Shown here: piece after piece, positions 1 to 7,434 of the stretch
Position numbering within the stretch: position 1 is the stretch's first letter
Layout of the letters: each line of letters opens with the position of its first letter
NCBI GenBank assembly: GCA_964622315.1
Contig: CAZUOY010000050.1
Coordinates: forward strand, 1-13,594
Direction of reading: 5' to 3'
DNA: 13,594 nucleotides
DNA from: JAYFNU01 sp964622315
GTDB taxonomy: Bacteria > Bacillota > Clostridia > Oscillospirales > Ruminococcaceae
Made by a program: the position numbers and the translations under genes
The notes under the pieces: model-generated
Seen by the model: the letters and a program-made list of their open reading frames with translations, nothing else
Databases searched by the model: none
What the model was told of the DNA's origin: nothing

Positions 1-17
1 AACGGAGGATACAGTAA

Positions 18-719
18 ATGTTTACAGCGGGAGAAATAAGAGACACAGTGTTCGACAAGACCGCGCGCGGCTACAATGTAGACGACGTGAACGCGTTCCT
101 TGCTCAGCTTGCCGACCAAATTGAAACCCTTCAGACGCAAAAGGCCGACGCGGAAAGCAAGATGATGATGCTTGCCGAGCGCCTTGAGGGCTACAGAAAG
201 GACGAGGATACCCTTCGTTCGGCGCTTATCACCTCTGAACGTCTAAAGGAAGCCGTGCTTACCGAGGCGCGTCAGAAGGCTGAGATACTTATCAACGACG
301 CTCAGATGAAGGCGGAACAGATTACGAACGCCGCGAATCAGGAGCTTGAACGTGAAGAAGCGACCTTTGAAAAGCTGCAAAATGAGGTTGGCGAATTTAA
401 GAAAAATGTTCTTGCCATGTATAAAGAGCACCTCGAGTTAATCAGCCGTATCCCCGAGCCTGAGGAGACTGATGTGCCTGAAATCTCTGATGAAGCCATA
501 GATGAGAACTTTTCTGAGGAGATAGCGGAAGAAGCGAAGGCCGAGGAAGAAGCAGAGCGCGACGTCGCTGTTGAAGCAGCGGCTTCGGTTGAGGAACAGC
601 CCACATATGAGCCGTTTACTGCGTTCAGTGACACAAGCGACGAACCCGCCGCAGAGGACAGAACAGCTTCGAAGTTCGGTCAGCTTGATTTCGGTGAAAA
701 CTTTTCTTTTGACAACTAA
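18..719 (+). CDS. divIVA: DivIVA family cell-division/polarity protein
   Basis: Cytoplasmic coiled-coil scaffold that marks curved membrane at septa and poles and recruits division or wall-synthesis partners. The N-terminal 40 residues carry the family signature: a start like MFTAGEIRDTVFDK, then RGYNVDDVNAFL at 17-28. Residues about 30-140 are a heptad-rich coiled coil, and residues 148-233 are a very acidic, low-complexity tail (runs of E, D and A) ending in FGENFSFDN. At 233 residues it is longer than B. subtilis DivIVA (about 164), the excess being the tail. A GGAGG sits at 4-8, well spaced from the ATG at 18. It is the first gene of the visible unit and lies 31 bases before ileS, the same order as in B. 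subtilis. Oddity: the residue aligned with membrane-inserting Phe17 of B. subtilis DivIVA is Ala16, followed by the conserved Arg. The identification is secure; the tail's role is unknown. Confidence 0.95.
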   Translation: MFTAGEIRDTVFDKTARGYNVDDVNAFLAQLADQIETLQTQKADAESKMMMLAERLEGYRKDEDTLRSALITSERLKEAVLTEARQKAEILINDAQMKAEQITNAANQELEREEATFEKLQNEVGEFKKNVLAMYKEHLELISRIPEPEETDVPEISDEAIDENFSEEIAEEAKAEEEAERDVAVEAAASVEEQPTYEPFTAFSDTSDEPAAEDRTASKFGQLDFGENFSFDN

Positions 720-750
720 AACAAGTAACGCATTTAAGGAGTGACCCCAA

Positions 751-3540
751 GTGGCACAGGATTATAACAATACACTGAATCTTCCTAAAACCGACTTTCA
801 AATGAGAGCCTCGCTTCCCGAAAGGGAGCCCGGCTTTCTTAACGAGTGGTATAAGGAAGATTTATATAAAAAAATAGTTGAAAACAATAAGGACAAGCCG
901 CTTTACGTGCTTCATGACGGGCCTCCTTACGCGAACGGAAATATTCATCTCGGCACGGCGATGAACAAGGTGCTAAAGGATATAATTATCCGCTACAAGA
1001 ATCTTTCCGGCTTCTGTGCGCCCTATATTCCCGGTTGGGACACGCACGGTCTTCCTATAGAACAAAAGGCGTTAAAAAAGCTGGGAGCCAACAAGAATGA
1101 CCTTTCAAAGCTTGAGATAAGAAAATGCTGTAAGGAATTCGCCCTTTCCTTTGTTGACATAATGACCGAACAGTTTAAGCGGCTCGGCGTTTTGGGCGAC
1201 TGGGAGAATCCTTATATTACCCTTCGTCCCGAGTTTGAGGCAATACAGATAAAGATATTCGGCGAGATGGCAAAGAAGGGCTACATTTACAAGGGACTAA
1301 AGAGCGTGTACTGGTGTCCTCATTGTGAAACAGCGCTTGCCGAAGCTGAGATTGAATACGCCGATGATGCTTGCAAATCTGTCTATGTACGCTTTAACGT
1401 CTGTGAGGACGAGAAGGGCGTTTTAGAAAAGCTTGGAATTCCGAAAGAGAAAACATATTTCATTATTTGGACAACCACCACATGGACGCTTCCCGCAAAC
1501 GTAGCTATCTGCGTTCACCCGGATTACGATTATGCCGTAACTAAGGTTGACGATAAATATTACATTACCGCCGACGCGCTGCTTGACGACGTAATGGCGC
1601 AAGCGGGAATAACTGAATATGAAAAGGTTGCGACGATACAGGGAAGCGAGCTCGAAAGACTTAAGGTTCAGCACCCGTTTATTGACCGCAAATCCCTTGT
1701 AATTAACGACGGCTATGTTACGCTTGACACTGGAACGGGCTGCGTTCATATCGCACCGGGGCACGGCGTAGAAGACTTTGAAATTTGCACTACGAAGTAT
1801 CCTGAGCTTCCCGTCGTTGTCCCTGTTGACGGCAAGGGTGTGCTTACCGAGGAGGCTGGGCGTTTCGCAGGTATAACGACAAAGCAAGCCAATATTGATA
1901 TTTTCGATTACCTTGTAAGCACGGGAGACCTGCTTGCAAGCAAGGATATAACCCACCAGTATCCGCACTGCTGGCGTTGCAAGGAGCCTATTCTTTTCCG
2001 TGCGACGGAACAGTGGTTCTGTTCAGTGGACGGATTTAAGGACGAGACAATTAAAGCTATAGGTGACGTAAAGTGGACGCCTGCATGGGCAAAAGACAGA
2101 ATTACAGGAATGGTTCGTGACCGCTACGACTGGTGCATATCTCGCCAGCGCACATGGGGCGTACCGATACCAGCCTTCTATTGCACAAAATGCGGAGAGT
2201 ACCACATTACCGACGAAAGTATAGCCGCGGTGTCCGAGCTGTTCCGTAAAGAGGGCTCAGACGGATGGTACACCCACGAGGCGATGGATATACTGCCGAA
2301 GGGTACGCTCTGCAAGCATTGCGGAGGCACAGAGTTTACAAAAGATAACGATATAATGGACGTCTGGTTTGATTCAGGCTCAACACATATGGCGGTTCTT
2401 CAGCAAAGAAAAGAAGGTAAGTGGCCTTGTGACTTGTATCTTGAAGGTTCTGACCAATATCGTGGTTGGTTCCAAAGCTCACTTCTTACCTCAGTCGCGT
2501 GTACGGGGAAAGCACCATATAAAGAGGTCTTAAGCCATGGCTGGGTAGTTGACGGCGAGGGAAAGAAGATGTCTAAATCCCTCGGCAACGGCATAGAGCC
2601 ACACGAAATTGTTGACCAGTACGGCGCGGATATTCTGCGTTTATGGGTTGCGTCCAGTGATTATCAAGTCGATGTTCGTATATCAAAGGATATAATGAAA
2701 CAGCTTTCCGAGGCATACAGAAAGATTAGAAACACAGCAAGATTTATCCTCGGTAATTTAGGTGACTTCGACCCCGATACTCAAGCGGTTCCGCTGAACG
2801 AGCTTGAAGAACTCGACCTTTGGGCGTTAAATCGCCTTAATGAGGTTATCGAGCAGGTGGACGGCTACTATAACAACTACGAATTCCACGGTGTTTACCA
2901 CACGCTTCACAACTTCTGCGTTGTGGATATGTCAAATTTCTATCTTGATGTATTGAAGGATAGGCTCTACGTTGAAAAGCCCGAAAGCAAAACCCGTAAA
3001 GCCGCTCAAACAGCAATATATCTCATTCTTTCGGCTGTAGCTCGAATGCTTGCCCCCATAATTCCTTTCACCATGGAGGAGGTATGGCAGTTTGTACCGA
3101 AATCGAAAGAATTTAACTATGAATCAATTATGCTTAACAGCTACCCCAAAAAGCAAAACATTGATTTTGACGAAACGCATATTGATAAATGGAAAAAGCT
3201 TCACGCAATGCGGGACGACGTAAAAAAGGCGCTTGAAGCCGCACGTAACGAAAAGCTGATTGGCGCTTCTCTTGAAGCTAACGCGGTGGTTTACGCTGCC
3301 GACGAGGCGCTTTACAGCCTCCTTAAGGAGAATGCTACTATTCTTCCCTCCATCACCATAACCTCAGAAGTTTCGGTTAAAAATGAGGAGGGCGGAGCGT
3401 TAAAGGGTGAGCTTGTCGGAGTTGACATTGTAAAAGCGGCAGGCACTAAATGCGAACGTTGCTGGAGCTTCAGCGACACGGTTGGTAAAAACGAAAAGCA
3501 TTCGACCCTCTGCGAGCGCTGTGCAAAGGTCATAGGTTAA
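751..3540 (+). CDS. ileS: Isoleucyl-tRNA synthetase
   Basis: Charges tRNA-Ile with isoleucine in the cytoplasm and hydrolyses mis-activated valine. It is full length at 929 residues. The class I catalytic signature is HLGT at 66-69 (the HIGH box, with Thr in the fourth position), and the second signature KMSKS is at 606-610. The editing CP1 domain shows the GTGCVHIAPGHGVEDF motif near residue 328. The C-terminus has a zinc-binding CxxC pair (C901/C904 and C921/C924), typical of the bacterial IleRS type with a C-terminal zinc finger. The start is GTG at 751, supported by AAGGAG at 736-741 and by protein alignment to the usual N-terminus (NLPKTDFQMRASLPEREP). It follows divIVA by only 31 bases, so there is no room for the T-box leader often found before Firmicute ileS; any such control must act further upstream. 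Confidence 0.98.
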   Translation: MAQDYNNTLNLPKTDFQMRASLPEREPGFLNEWYKEDLYKKIVENNKDKPLYVLHDGPPYANGNIHLGTAMNKVLKDIIIRYKNLSGFCAPYIPGWDTHGLPIEQKALKKLGANKNDLSKLEIRKCCKEFALSFVDIMTEQFKRLGVLGDWENPYITLRPEFEAIQIKIFGEMAKKGYIYKGLKSVYWCPHCETALAEAEIEYADDACKSVYVRFNVCEDEKGVLEKLGIPKEKTYFIIWTTTTWTLPANVAICVHPDYDYAVTKVDDKYYITADALLDDVMAQAGITEYEKVATIQGSELERLKVQHPFIDRKSLVINDGYVTLDTGTGCVHIAPGHGVEDFEICTTKYPELPVVVPVDGKGVLTEEAGRFAGITTKQANIDIFDYLVSTGDLLASKDITHQYPHCWRCKEPILFRATEQWFCSVDGFKDETIKAIGDVKWTPAWAKDRITGMVRDRYDWCISRQRTWGVPIPAFYCTKCGEYHITDESIAAVSELFRKEGSDGWYTHEAMDILPKGTLCKHCGGTEFTKDNDIMDVWFDSGSTHMAVLQQRKEGKWPCDLYLEGSDQYRGWFQSSLLTSVACTGKAPYKEVLSHGWVVDGEGKKMSKSLGNGIEPHEIVDQYGADILRLWVASSDYQVDVRISKDIMKQLSEAYRKIRNTARFILGNLGDFDPDTQAVPLNELEELDLWALNRLNEVIEQVDGYYNNYEFHGVYHTLHNFCVVDMSNFYLDVLKDRLYVEKPESKTRKAAQTAIYLILSAVARMLAPIIPFTMEEVWQFVPKSKEFNYESIMLNSYPKKQNIDFDETHIDKWKKLHAMRDDVKKALEAARNEKLIGASLEANAVVYAADEALYSLLKENATILPSITITSEVSVKNEEGGALKGELVGVDIVKAAGTKCERCWSFSDTVGKNEKHSTLCERCAKVIG

Positions 3541-3550
3541 ATGAAATTTG

Positions 3551-3577
3551 TATAGCGGTGTAGTTTACACCGCTATA
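3551..3577 (+). other. Perfect 12-bp hairpin between ileS and lspA
   Basis: The 44-base gap between ileS and lspA contains a perfect inverted repeat: TATAGCGGTGTA (3551-3562), a three-base loop GTT, and TACACCGCTATA (3566-3577). There is no run of T after it (CTGTTAAATGAGG follows) and none on the other strand, so it does not look like an intrinsic terminator. It begins 10 bases after the ileS stop and ends 9 bases before the lspA Shine-Dalgarno. It could stabilise the upstream mRNA end, be a processing site, or be a protein-binding palindrome. The pairing is seen directly; the role is inferred. Confidence 0.75.
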
Positions 3578-3596
3578 CTGTTAAATGAGGAAAGCT

Positions 3597-4112
3597 ATGG
3601 TATTAACTGCTGTAATTATTCTGCTTTTAGTGGCGGTAGACAGAGCGTCAAAGATACTTGCCGAGGGGCTTCTCGTCGACAAGGGTTCTGTTGAATTTAT
3701 ACCGAAAATATTGGGATTCCGTTTGCTCGAAAACGGAAACACCGGTGCGGCATTTGGAATCTTTAAGGGCGGTACGGTTATACTTTCTATTGTAACCGTT
3801 CTTATAGTGGCGTTATTGCTATACGCGCTGTTCTTTAAGAAGTTTTCTTCAAAACTTCTTCGCTTCGCAATAATTCTGATAACTGCCGGAGGTATAGGAA
3901 ACCTTTACGATAGAATAGCGTATGGTCAAGTGACCGATTTTCTTGAATTTTTGTTTATTAGTTTTCCTATTTTCAATATAGCCGATTGTATGGTAACAAT
4001 AGGCTGTGGCTTAATGCTTTTGTATATTATTATTTCTCCGAAGGACGAACCGATTTTCGTTAATCAAAAAAATGCTGATAAAACGGAAGAAAAAGATGGC
4101 GAACAGTTATAA
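3597..4112 (+). CDS. lspA: Lipoprotein signal peptidase (signal peptidase II)
   Basis: Integral-membrane aspartyl protease that removes the signal peptide from diacylglyceryl-modified prolipoproteins. The protein shows the four-helix pattern of the family: a first hydrophobic segment, the conserved NTGAAFG motif, two central membrane segments, then GGIGNLYDRI, the first catalytic Asp in VTDFLEF, and the second in FNIADC, followed by the last helix. The frame opens with ATG at 3585, but no ribosome binding site precedes that codon. The ATG at 3597 (protein beginning MVLTAVIILLL) has GAGG at 3587-3590 with 6 bases of spacing, so I chose it, giving 171 residues, a normal length. Its end overlaps the start of the next gene, suggesting translational coupling. 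The neighbours match the Gram-positive ileS-lspA-ylyB order; ylyA, found between ileS and lspA in B. subtilis, is absent. Unusual is Cys rather than Ser after the second catalytic Asp. Confidence 0.94.
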   Translation: MVLTAVIILLLVAVDRASKILAEGLLVDKGSVEFIPKILGFRLLENGNTGAAFGIFKGGTVILSIVTVLIVALLLYALFFKKFSSKLLRFAIILITAGGIGNLYDRIAYGQVTDFLEFLFISFPIFNIADCMVTIGCGLMLLYIIISPKDEPIFVNQKNADKTEEKDGEQL

Positions 4113-5037
4113 CTTTGTTTTTTCGGCAAATGAAACCGAATTAGGGGCAAGACTTGATACCGTGTTATGCTCGCGGCTAAACGATTCGGAAGAAGCAAAC
4201 GCGTATTTTACACGCTCGCATATTCAGCGCCTAATTGATGGCAAGGCGGTTTCTATTAACGGAATTATTAAAGACAAGAATTACAAGCTTCGCAAGAATG
4301 ATAGAGTTGAAGCAAAGATAGAAGAACCCGTTAAGCTTGAAGCGACGGCGGAGGATATTCCGCTGAACGTTGTTTACGAAGATGATTGGCTTTTAGTAGT
4401 TAATAAGCCGAAGGGTATGGTCGTTCACCCCGCGCCGGGAAATTATACAGGCACTCTCGTTAATGCTCTGCTCTTTCATTGTGGTGGTTCGCTTTCGGGA
4501 ATTAACGGGGTAATAAGACCGGGAATAGTCCACAGAATAGATAAAGATACAAGCGGGCTATTGGTTGTCGCTAAGAATGACGAGGCACATATCGCTCTTT
4601 CGGAGCAGATAGCGGCACATTCAATGGCGCGTGTATATAACGCGGTGGTGCATGGTGTATTTGCCGATGAAAGCGGAACAATAGACCGACCGATAGGTCG
4701 AAGCGAAAGAGACAGAATCAAGTACTGCGTAACTGACAAAAACGCAAAGAACGCTGTAACTCACTATCGTGTAATTACTCAGTATTCAAGATATGCTCAC
4801 CTTGAGCTAAGGCTTGAGACAGGAAGAACACATCAAATACGTGTTCATATGGCAAGCATTAATCACCCAGTGGCGGGTGATGAGTTGTACGGTCAAAAGG
4901 GAGTTGACAGAAGCTTAAACGGTCAATGTCTTCACGCAGGCTTGCTTGGCTTTCTTCACCCGAAAACAGGCGAATATATGGAGTTCAAAAGCGAGCTGCC
5001 ACAATACTTTACGGATTTTTTGAATAGACTGGATTAG
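4096..5037 (+). CDS. rluD: RluD/RluA-family 23S rRNA pseudouridine synthase (YlyB-like)
   Basis: Isomerises uridines to pseudouridine in structured RNA, most likely in helix 69 of 23S rRNA by analogy with RluD; exact target sites cannot be read from sequence. With the start chosen here the protein has 313 residues. Residues about 18-78 form an S4 RNA-binding domain (RLDTVLCSRL, then HIQRLIDGKAVSING). The catalytic domain follows with KPKGMVVHPAPG, the diagnostic HRIDKDTSGLLVVAK (catalytic Asp149), and RLETGRTHQIRVHM near 239-252. The longest frame opens at 4072 inside lspA, but its extra eight residues are lysine-rich and unlike the family. The ATG at 4096 has a weak GGAAGA upstream and gives the expected N-terminus, with a 17-base overlap with lspA. 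The gene order corresponds to ylyB of B. subtilis, although pyrR, which follows there, is missing here. Confidence 0.93.
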   Translation: MANSYNFVFSANETELGARLDTVLCSRLNDSEEANAYFTRSHIQRLIDGKAVSINGIIKDKNYKLRKNDRVEAKIEEPVKLEATAEDIPLNVVYEDDWLLVVNKPKGMVVHPAPGNYTGTLVNALLFHCGGSLSGINGVIRPGIVHRIDKDTSGLLVVAKNDEAHIALSEQIAAHSMARVYNAVVHGVFADESGTIDRPIGRSERDRIKYCVTDKNAKNAVTHYRVITQYSRYAHLELRLETGRTHQIRVHMASINHPVAGDELYGQKGVDRSLNGQCLHAGLLGFLHPKTGEYMEFKSELPQYFTDFLNRLD

Positions 5038-5046
5038 GAGGAAAAA

Positions 5047-5901
5047 ATGTCGGAAAAGTTTTCTGATATGTTAGTAGTTTCCGATATTGACGGAACGCTG
5101 TTGCAGGCGGGATATGGTATCCCGAAGGAGAATATTGAAGCAATCGACAGCTTTATTGAAGCAGGCGGTTTGTTTACTGTGGCCACTGGAAGAAGTGTTG
5201 AATCTGTTTCAAAGTATGTCGAGTGGCTCAGGTTTTCCGCACCCGCTATACTTTGTAACGGCGGCTTAATATACGATTTTAAAACAAGAAGAATTCTCTA
5301 TGAAAGAACCCTTGATTCGTCGGTGATAGGTATAGTTGATGAGCTTATGAACAGCTTTGACGAGATTGGCATAGAGGTTCACAAGGGCGGTAAGATTTGC
5401 GCCGTAAAGATGAACGAAGCGGTTCTTCAGCATACGGCTGTCGAGCATATTTCCTTCACGCTAACCGATATTTCTAACGTGACTGGCGAGTGGAACAAGA
5501 TTTTAATTGCCGATACTCCCGAAAACATAGCAAAGATTAAAAAGTTCGTTGAAAAGAGGCAGAAGACCGATTCCGTTTACAAGCGTTTTGATTTTATTCA
5601 AACGAGCGCCACGTATTACGAAATTATTCCCGTGGGTGTAAACAAGGGCGAGGGCCTAAAAAAGCTTGCGGAAATAATGAAGATTGATATGAAAAAGACG
5701 GTCGCGATAGGCGATTTTGATAACGATATCCCAATGCTGGAGGCGGCGGGTTACGCGGCTGCTGTTGCCGACGCGTCACCAATTGTAAGAAGTCGCGCAG
5801 ATGTTACAGTACGCTCTTGTCTTCAAGGCGGAGTCGCGGAGCTATTGGAATCTATGAATACCCTTCACGACGGTTATATCCAGATGAGGCTTGATATCTG
5901 A
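5047..5901 (+). CDS. Cof-type HAD-superfamily phosphatase
   Basis: Predicted soluble Mg-dependent hydrolase acting on small phosphorylated metabolites (sugar phosphates, pyridoxal phosphate or flavin nucleotides in characterised relatives); the substrate cannot be assigned. All four HAD motifs are present: motif I DIDGT at 13-17 with nucleophile D13 and acid D15, motif II VATGRS with T47, motif III lysine K200 in GVNKGEGL, and motif IV GDFDNDIPML with D223 and D227. The type IIB cap lies between motifs II and III (about 80-190), which places it in the Cof/YidA-like group, and 284 residues is a usual length. Start: ATG at 5047 preceded by AGGAGG, which overlaps the rluD stop codon. The stop TGA shares its A with the ATG of the small downstream ORF, so the two are probably translationally coupled. 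Confidence 0.92.
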   Translation: MSEKFSDMLVVSDIDGTLLQAGYGIPKENIEAIDSFIEAGGLFTVATGRSVESVSKYVEWLRFSAPAILCNGGLIYDFKTRRILYERTLDSSVIGIVDELMNSFDEIGIEVHKGGKICAVKMNEAVLQHTAVEHISFTLTDISNVTGEWNKILIADTPENIAKIKKFVEKRQKTDSVYKRFDFIQTSATYYEIIPVGVNKGEGLKKLAEIMKIDMKKTVAIGDFDNDIPMLEAAGYAAAVADASPIVRSRADVTVRSCLQGGVAELLESMNTLHDGYIQMRLDI

Positions 5902-5987
5902 TGCCGCGCGGAAGACTTTTGATATTATTAATTACACTTGTCGGTATAATTGCGGTTTGTATCTTCAATTTTCTTTTATATAACTAA
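5901..5987 (+). CDS. 28-residue single-pass membrane mini-protein (putative)
   Basis: A short frame fills the gap between the HAD phosphatase and the XRE-cupin gene: ATG at 5901, TAA at 5985-5987. The product begins MPRGRLLILLITLVG and ends FNFLLYN; after two Arg residues almost everything is hydrophobic, giving one predicted membrane helix with a positive N-terminus inside. The start overlaps the upstream stop as TGATG, a classic coupling arrangement, and GAGG lies at 5886-5889, rather far away. The next gene has its own strong GGAGG at 5989-5993, just after this stop. It may be a genuine small membrane protein. Alternatively it is a relic: the N-terminus resembles the anchor of class B penicillin-binding proteins, which also start with a short basic stretch and a hydrophobic helix. 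I do not recognise a family; the coding call rests on the coupling, fit to the gap and hydrophobic pattern. Confidence 0.5.
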   Translation: MPRGRLLILLITLVGIIAVCIFNFLLYN

Positions 5988-5999
5988 CGGAGGGCAAAA

Positions 6000-6578
6000 A
6001 TGGAAATAGACATAGCTGAGGTAAAAAAAAGAGTTAAAGGCATTCGTGAGCTTATGGAAATTTCCGTTTCCGAAATGGCGGCAAAGCTCGGTATGGACGA
6101 GGAAGAATACATTGTTCGCGAAAGTGGAGACAAAGATTTTTCGGTTACCTTTCTTTCTAAGTGCGCAAGCATATTCGGAATAGATATAATTGAACTGCTC
6201 ACAGGTGAGACACCAAAGCTTTCGCTTTATACGGTAGTAAGAAGCAATCACGGTTTACCGCTTGAAAGAAGAAGCGGTTTTAAGTATCAGCACCTTGCGC
6301 CGGTCTTTAAGGACAACAAAATTGAGCCGTTTCTTGTAGTGGCTCCGTATAAAGAGGAAGACCAGAATAAGCCCATTGAGCTTTCTTCCCATAAGGGCCA
6401 GGAGATGGACTTCATTCTTCGCGGCAAGCTGAAGGTTGCCATTTCGGATAAAATTGAATTGCTTTCAGCGGGCGACACGATATATTACAATTCAGCCACA
6501 CCGCATGGAATGATTGCGACAGAGGGTGAAGAATGTGAGTTTTTAGCGATTCTTTATAACGAGGCAGAGAAGGAATGA
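6000..6578 (+). CDS. XRE-type helix-turn-helix regulator with C-terminal cupin sensor domain
   Basis: Predicted transcription factor of the XRE-cupin family. Residues about 11-68 form a HTH_3 domain (VKGIRELMEISVSEMAAKLG, ending IIELLTGE), and residues about 105-188 a small-molecule-binding cupin barrel with SSHKGQEMDFILRGKLKV and AGDTIYYNSATPHGM; H131, E135 and H169 are the likely metal or ligand residues. The 192-residue length is normal for the family. The start at ATG 6000 has GGAGG at 5989-5993. Its stop overlaps the ATG of the following biotin-ligase gene (ATGA at 6575-6578), so the two are probably co-translated. Relatives regulate amino-acid, acyl-CoA or osmolyte metabolism; the ligand here is unknown. 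The second helix of the HTH (DEEEYIVRESGDKDF) is rather acidic for a recognition region, so DNA binding is likely but not assured. Confidence 0.88.
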   Translation: MEIDIAEVKKRVKGIRELMEISVSEMAAKLGMDEEEYIVRESGDKDFSVTFLSKCASIFGIDIIELLTGETPKLSLYTVVRSNHGLPLERRSGFKYQHLAPVFKDNKIEPFLVVAPYKEEDQNKPIELSSHKGQEMDFILRGKLKVAISDKIELLSAGDTIYYNSATPHGMIATEGEECEFLAILYNEAEKE

Positions 6579-7354
6579 TAACTCCGTTAATTTGCAAAAC
6601 CGAAATATTGAAAAGGCTTGATGGAAACGTCGGGCTTTTTTTCTATGATATTCTTTCATCGACAAACGATACGGCGCGTGCGCTCGGAGAAAGCGGCGAG
6701 AACTTTTCAGCTGTGATTGCAAGAGGTCAGGAGAAGGGCAGAGGAACAAATAACAGAAGCTTTTTCAGCGGTTTGGACGAAGGTCTGTTTATGAGCTTTC
6801 TGTTTCGTCCGCAAACCCTTAGCGCAAGAGATATTTCGCTTATTACCCCCGCCGCGGCCGTGGTAACAGCGAAAGCAATAAGAGAACTCTCCGACGCGGA
6901 AGTCAAAATTAAGTGGATTAACGACATTGTATTTGACGATAAGAAGCTTTGCGGAATTCTCTGTGAGGGAGGCACAGTTATAAGCGGAAAGCCTGAGTTT
7001 ATTGTAATCGGAATTGGAATAAACCTCTGTGTTAAATCATTTCCTAAAGAAATTAAAGACACTGCTATATCTCTAAATATGATAGAAGAAAAAAACGTTG
7101 ACGCAAACGAGCTTTGCTCAAAAATAGTTAATGGACTCTATTATGCATTAACTGATTTTAATGCTGACGAAATATTGAATGAGTACCGCGATTTGTCGGC
7201 AACTCTTAACAGGAGCATTTCGTTCAATGTAGACGGAAAGAGAATTGTGGGCAAAGCGTCTGCTATTAACAGTGAAGGAAATCTCATAGCTCAGGCTGAC
7301 GGGCGGGAGTACACACTGCTTTCGGCAAGCACTGATGTAAGACTTGAACATTAA
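6575..7354 (+). CDS. birA: Biotin-[acetyl-CoA-carboxylase] ligase, HTH-less (group I) BirA
   Basis: Activates biotin to biotinyl-AMP and transfers it to the acceptor lysine of biotin carboxyl carrier proteins. The 259-residue protein begins directly with the catalytic domain: SSTNDTARAL at 28-37, the biotin/ATP loop EKGRGTNNRSFFS at about 53-65 (a variant of the usual GRGRxxRxW), KIKWINDIV at 111-119 containing the active-site lysine K113, KLCGILCEGG, and VIGIGINL at 144-151. Residues about 212-258 make the small C-terminal SH3-like domain. No N-terminal winged helix is present, so it is a monofunctional enzyme, not the bifunctional repressor. The ATG overlaps the stop of the XRE-cupin gene. 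Phe in place of the Trp in the GRGRxxRxW loop is a mild variation. It is the last gene before the strong terminator. Confidence 0.93.
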   Translation: MITPLICKTEILKRLDGNVGLFFYDILSSTNDTARALGESGENFSAVIARGQEKGRGTNNRSFFSGLDEGLFMSFLFRPQTLSARDISLITPAAAVVTAKAIRELSDAEVKIKWINDIVFDDKKLCGILCEGGTVISGKPEFIVIGIGINLCVKSFPKEIKDTAISLNMIEEKNVDANELCSKIVNGLYYALTDFNADEILNEYRDLSATLNRSISFNVDGKRIVGKASAINSEGNLIAQADGREYTLLSASTDVRLEH

Positions 7355-7373
7355 AATAGATTTATATAGTTTA

Positions 7374-7404
7374 CGGCGGGGCTTAAACCCCGCCGAATTT
7401 TTTT
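7374..7404 (+). terminator. Intrinsic terminator of the divIVA-birA unit
   Basis: A perfect 8-bp GC stem, CGGCGGGG (7374-7381) and CCCCGCCG (7388-7395), with a six-base loop CTTAAA, is followed by AA and seven T residues (7398-7404). It sits 19 bases after the birA stop and directly before the -35 box of the metal operon, so it insulates the two units. Confidence 0.93.
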
Positions 7405-7405
7405 A

Positions 7406-7434
7406 TTGACAATAATATATGAACGTGGTAACAT
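7406..7434 (+). promoter_or_regulatory. Housekeeping-type promoter of the metal-efflux operon
   Basis: The -35 box TTGACA (7406-7411) is a perfect match; 17 bases later comes TAACAT (7429-7434) as -10, preceded by TG one base upstream (7426-7427), giving an extended -10. The 5' end of the -35 box touches the T tract of the preceding terminator. The first two ATATGAAC repeats lie in the spacer and overlapping the -10 box, a position where a bound repressor would block RNA polymerase. Confidence 0.82.

Noticed and set aside
1423..1968. 181-residue open frame on the - strand inside ileS
   Set aside because: It lies wholly antisense to a strongly conserved synthetase domain, shows no recognisable domain, and has no ribosome binding site or promoter; it is a by-product of codon bias.
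3551..3577. Hairpin after ileS as an intrinsic terminator
   Set aside because: No T run follows on either strand, and lspA starts within 20 bases with no promoter visible between.
3585..3596. Upstream ATG at 3585 as the lspA start
   Set aside because: No Shine-Dalgarno precedes it; the ATG at 3597 has GAGG at the right distance and gives a normal LspA N-terminus.
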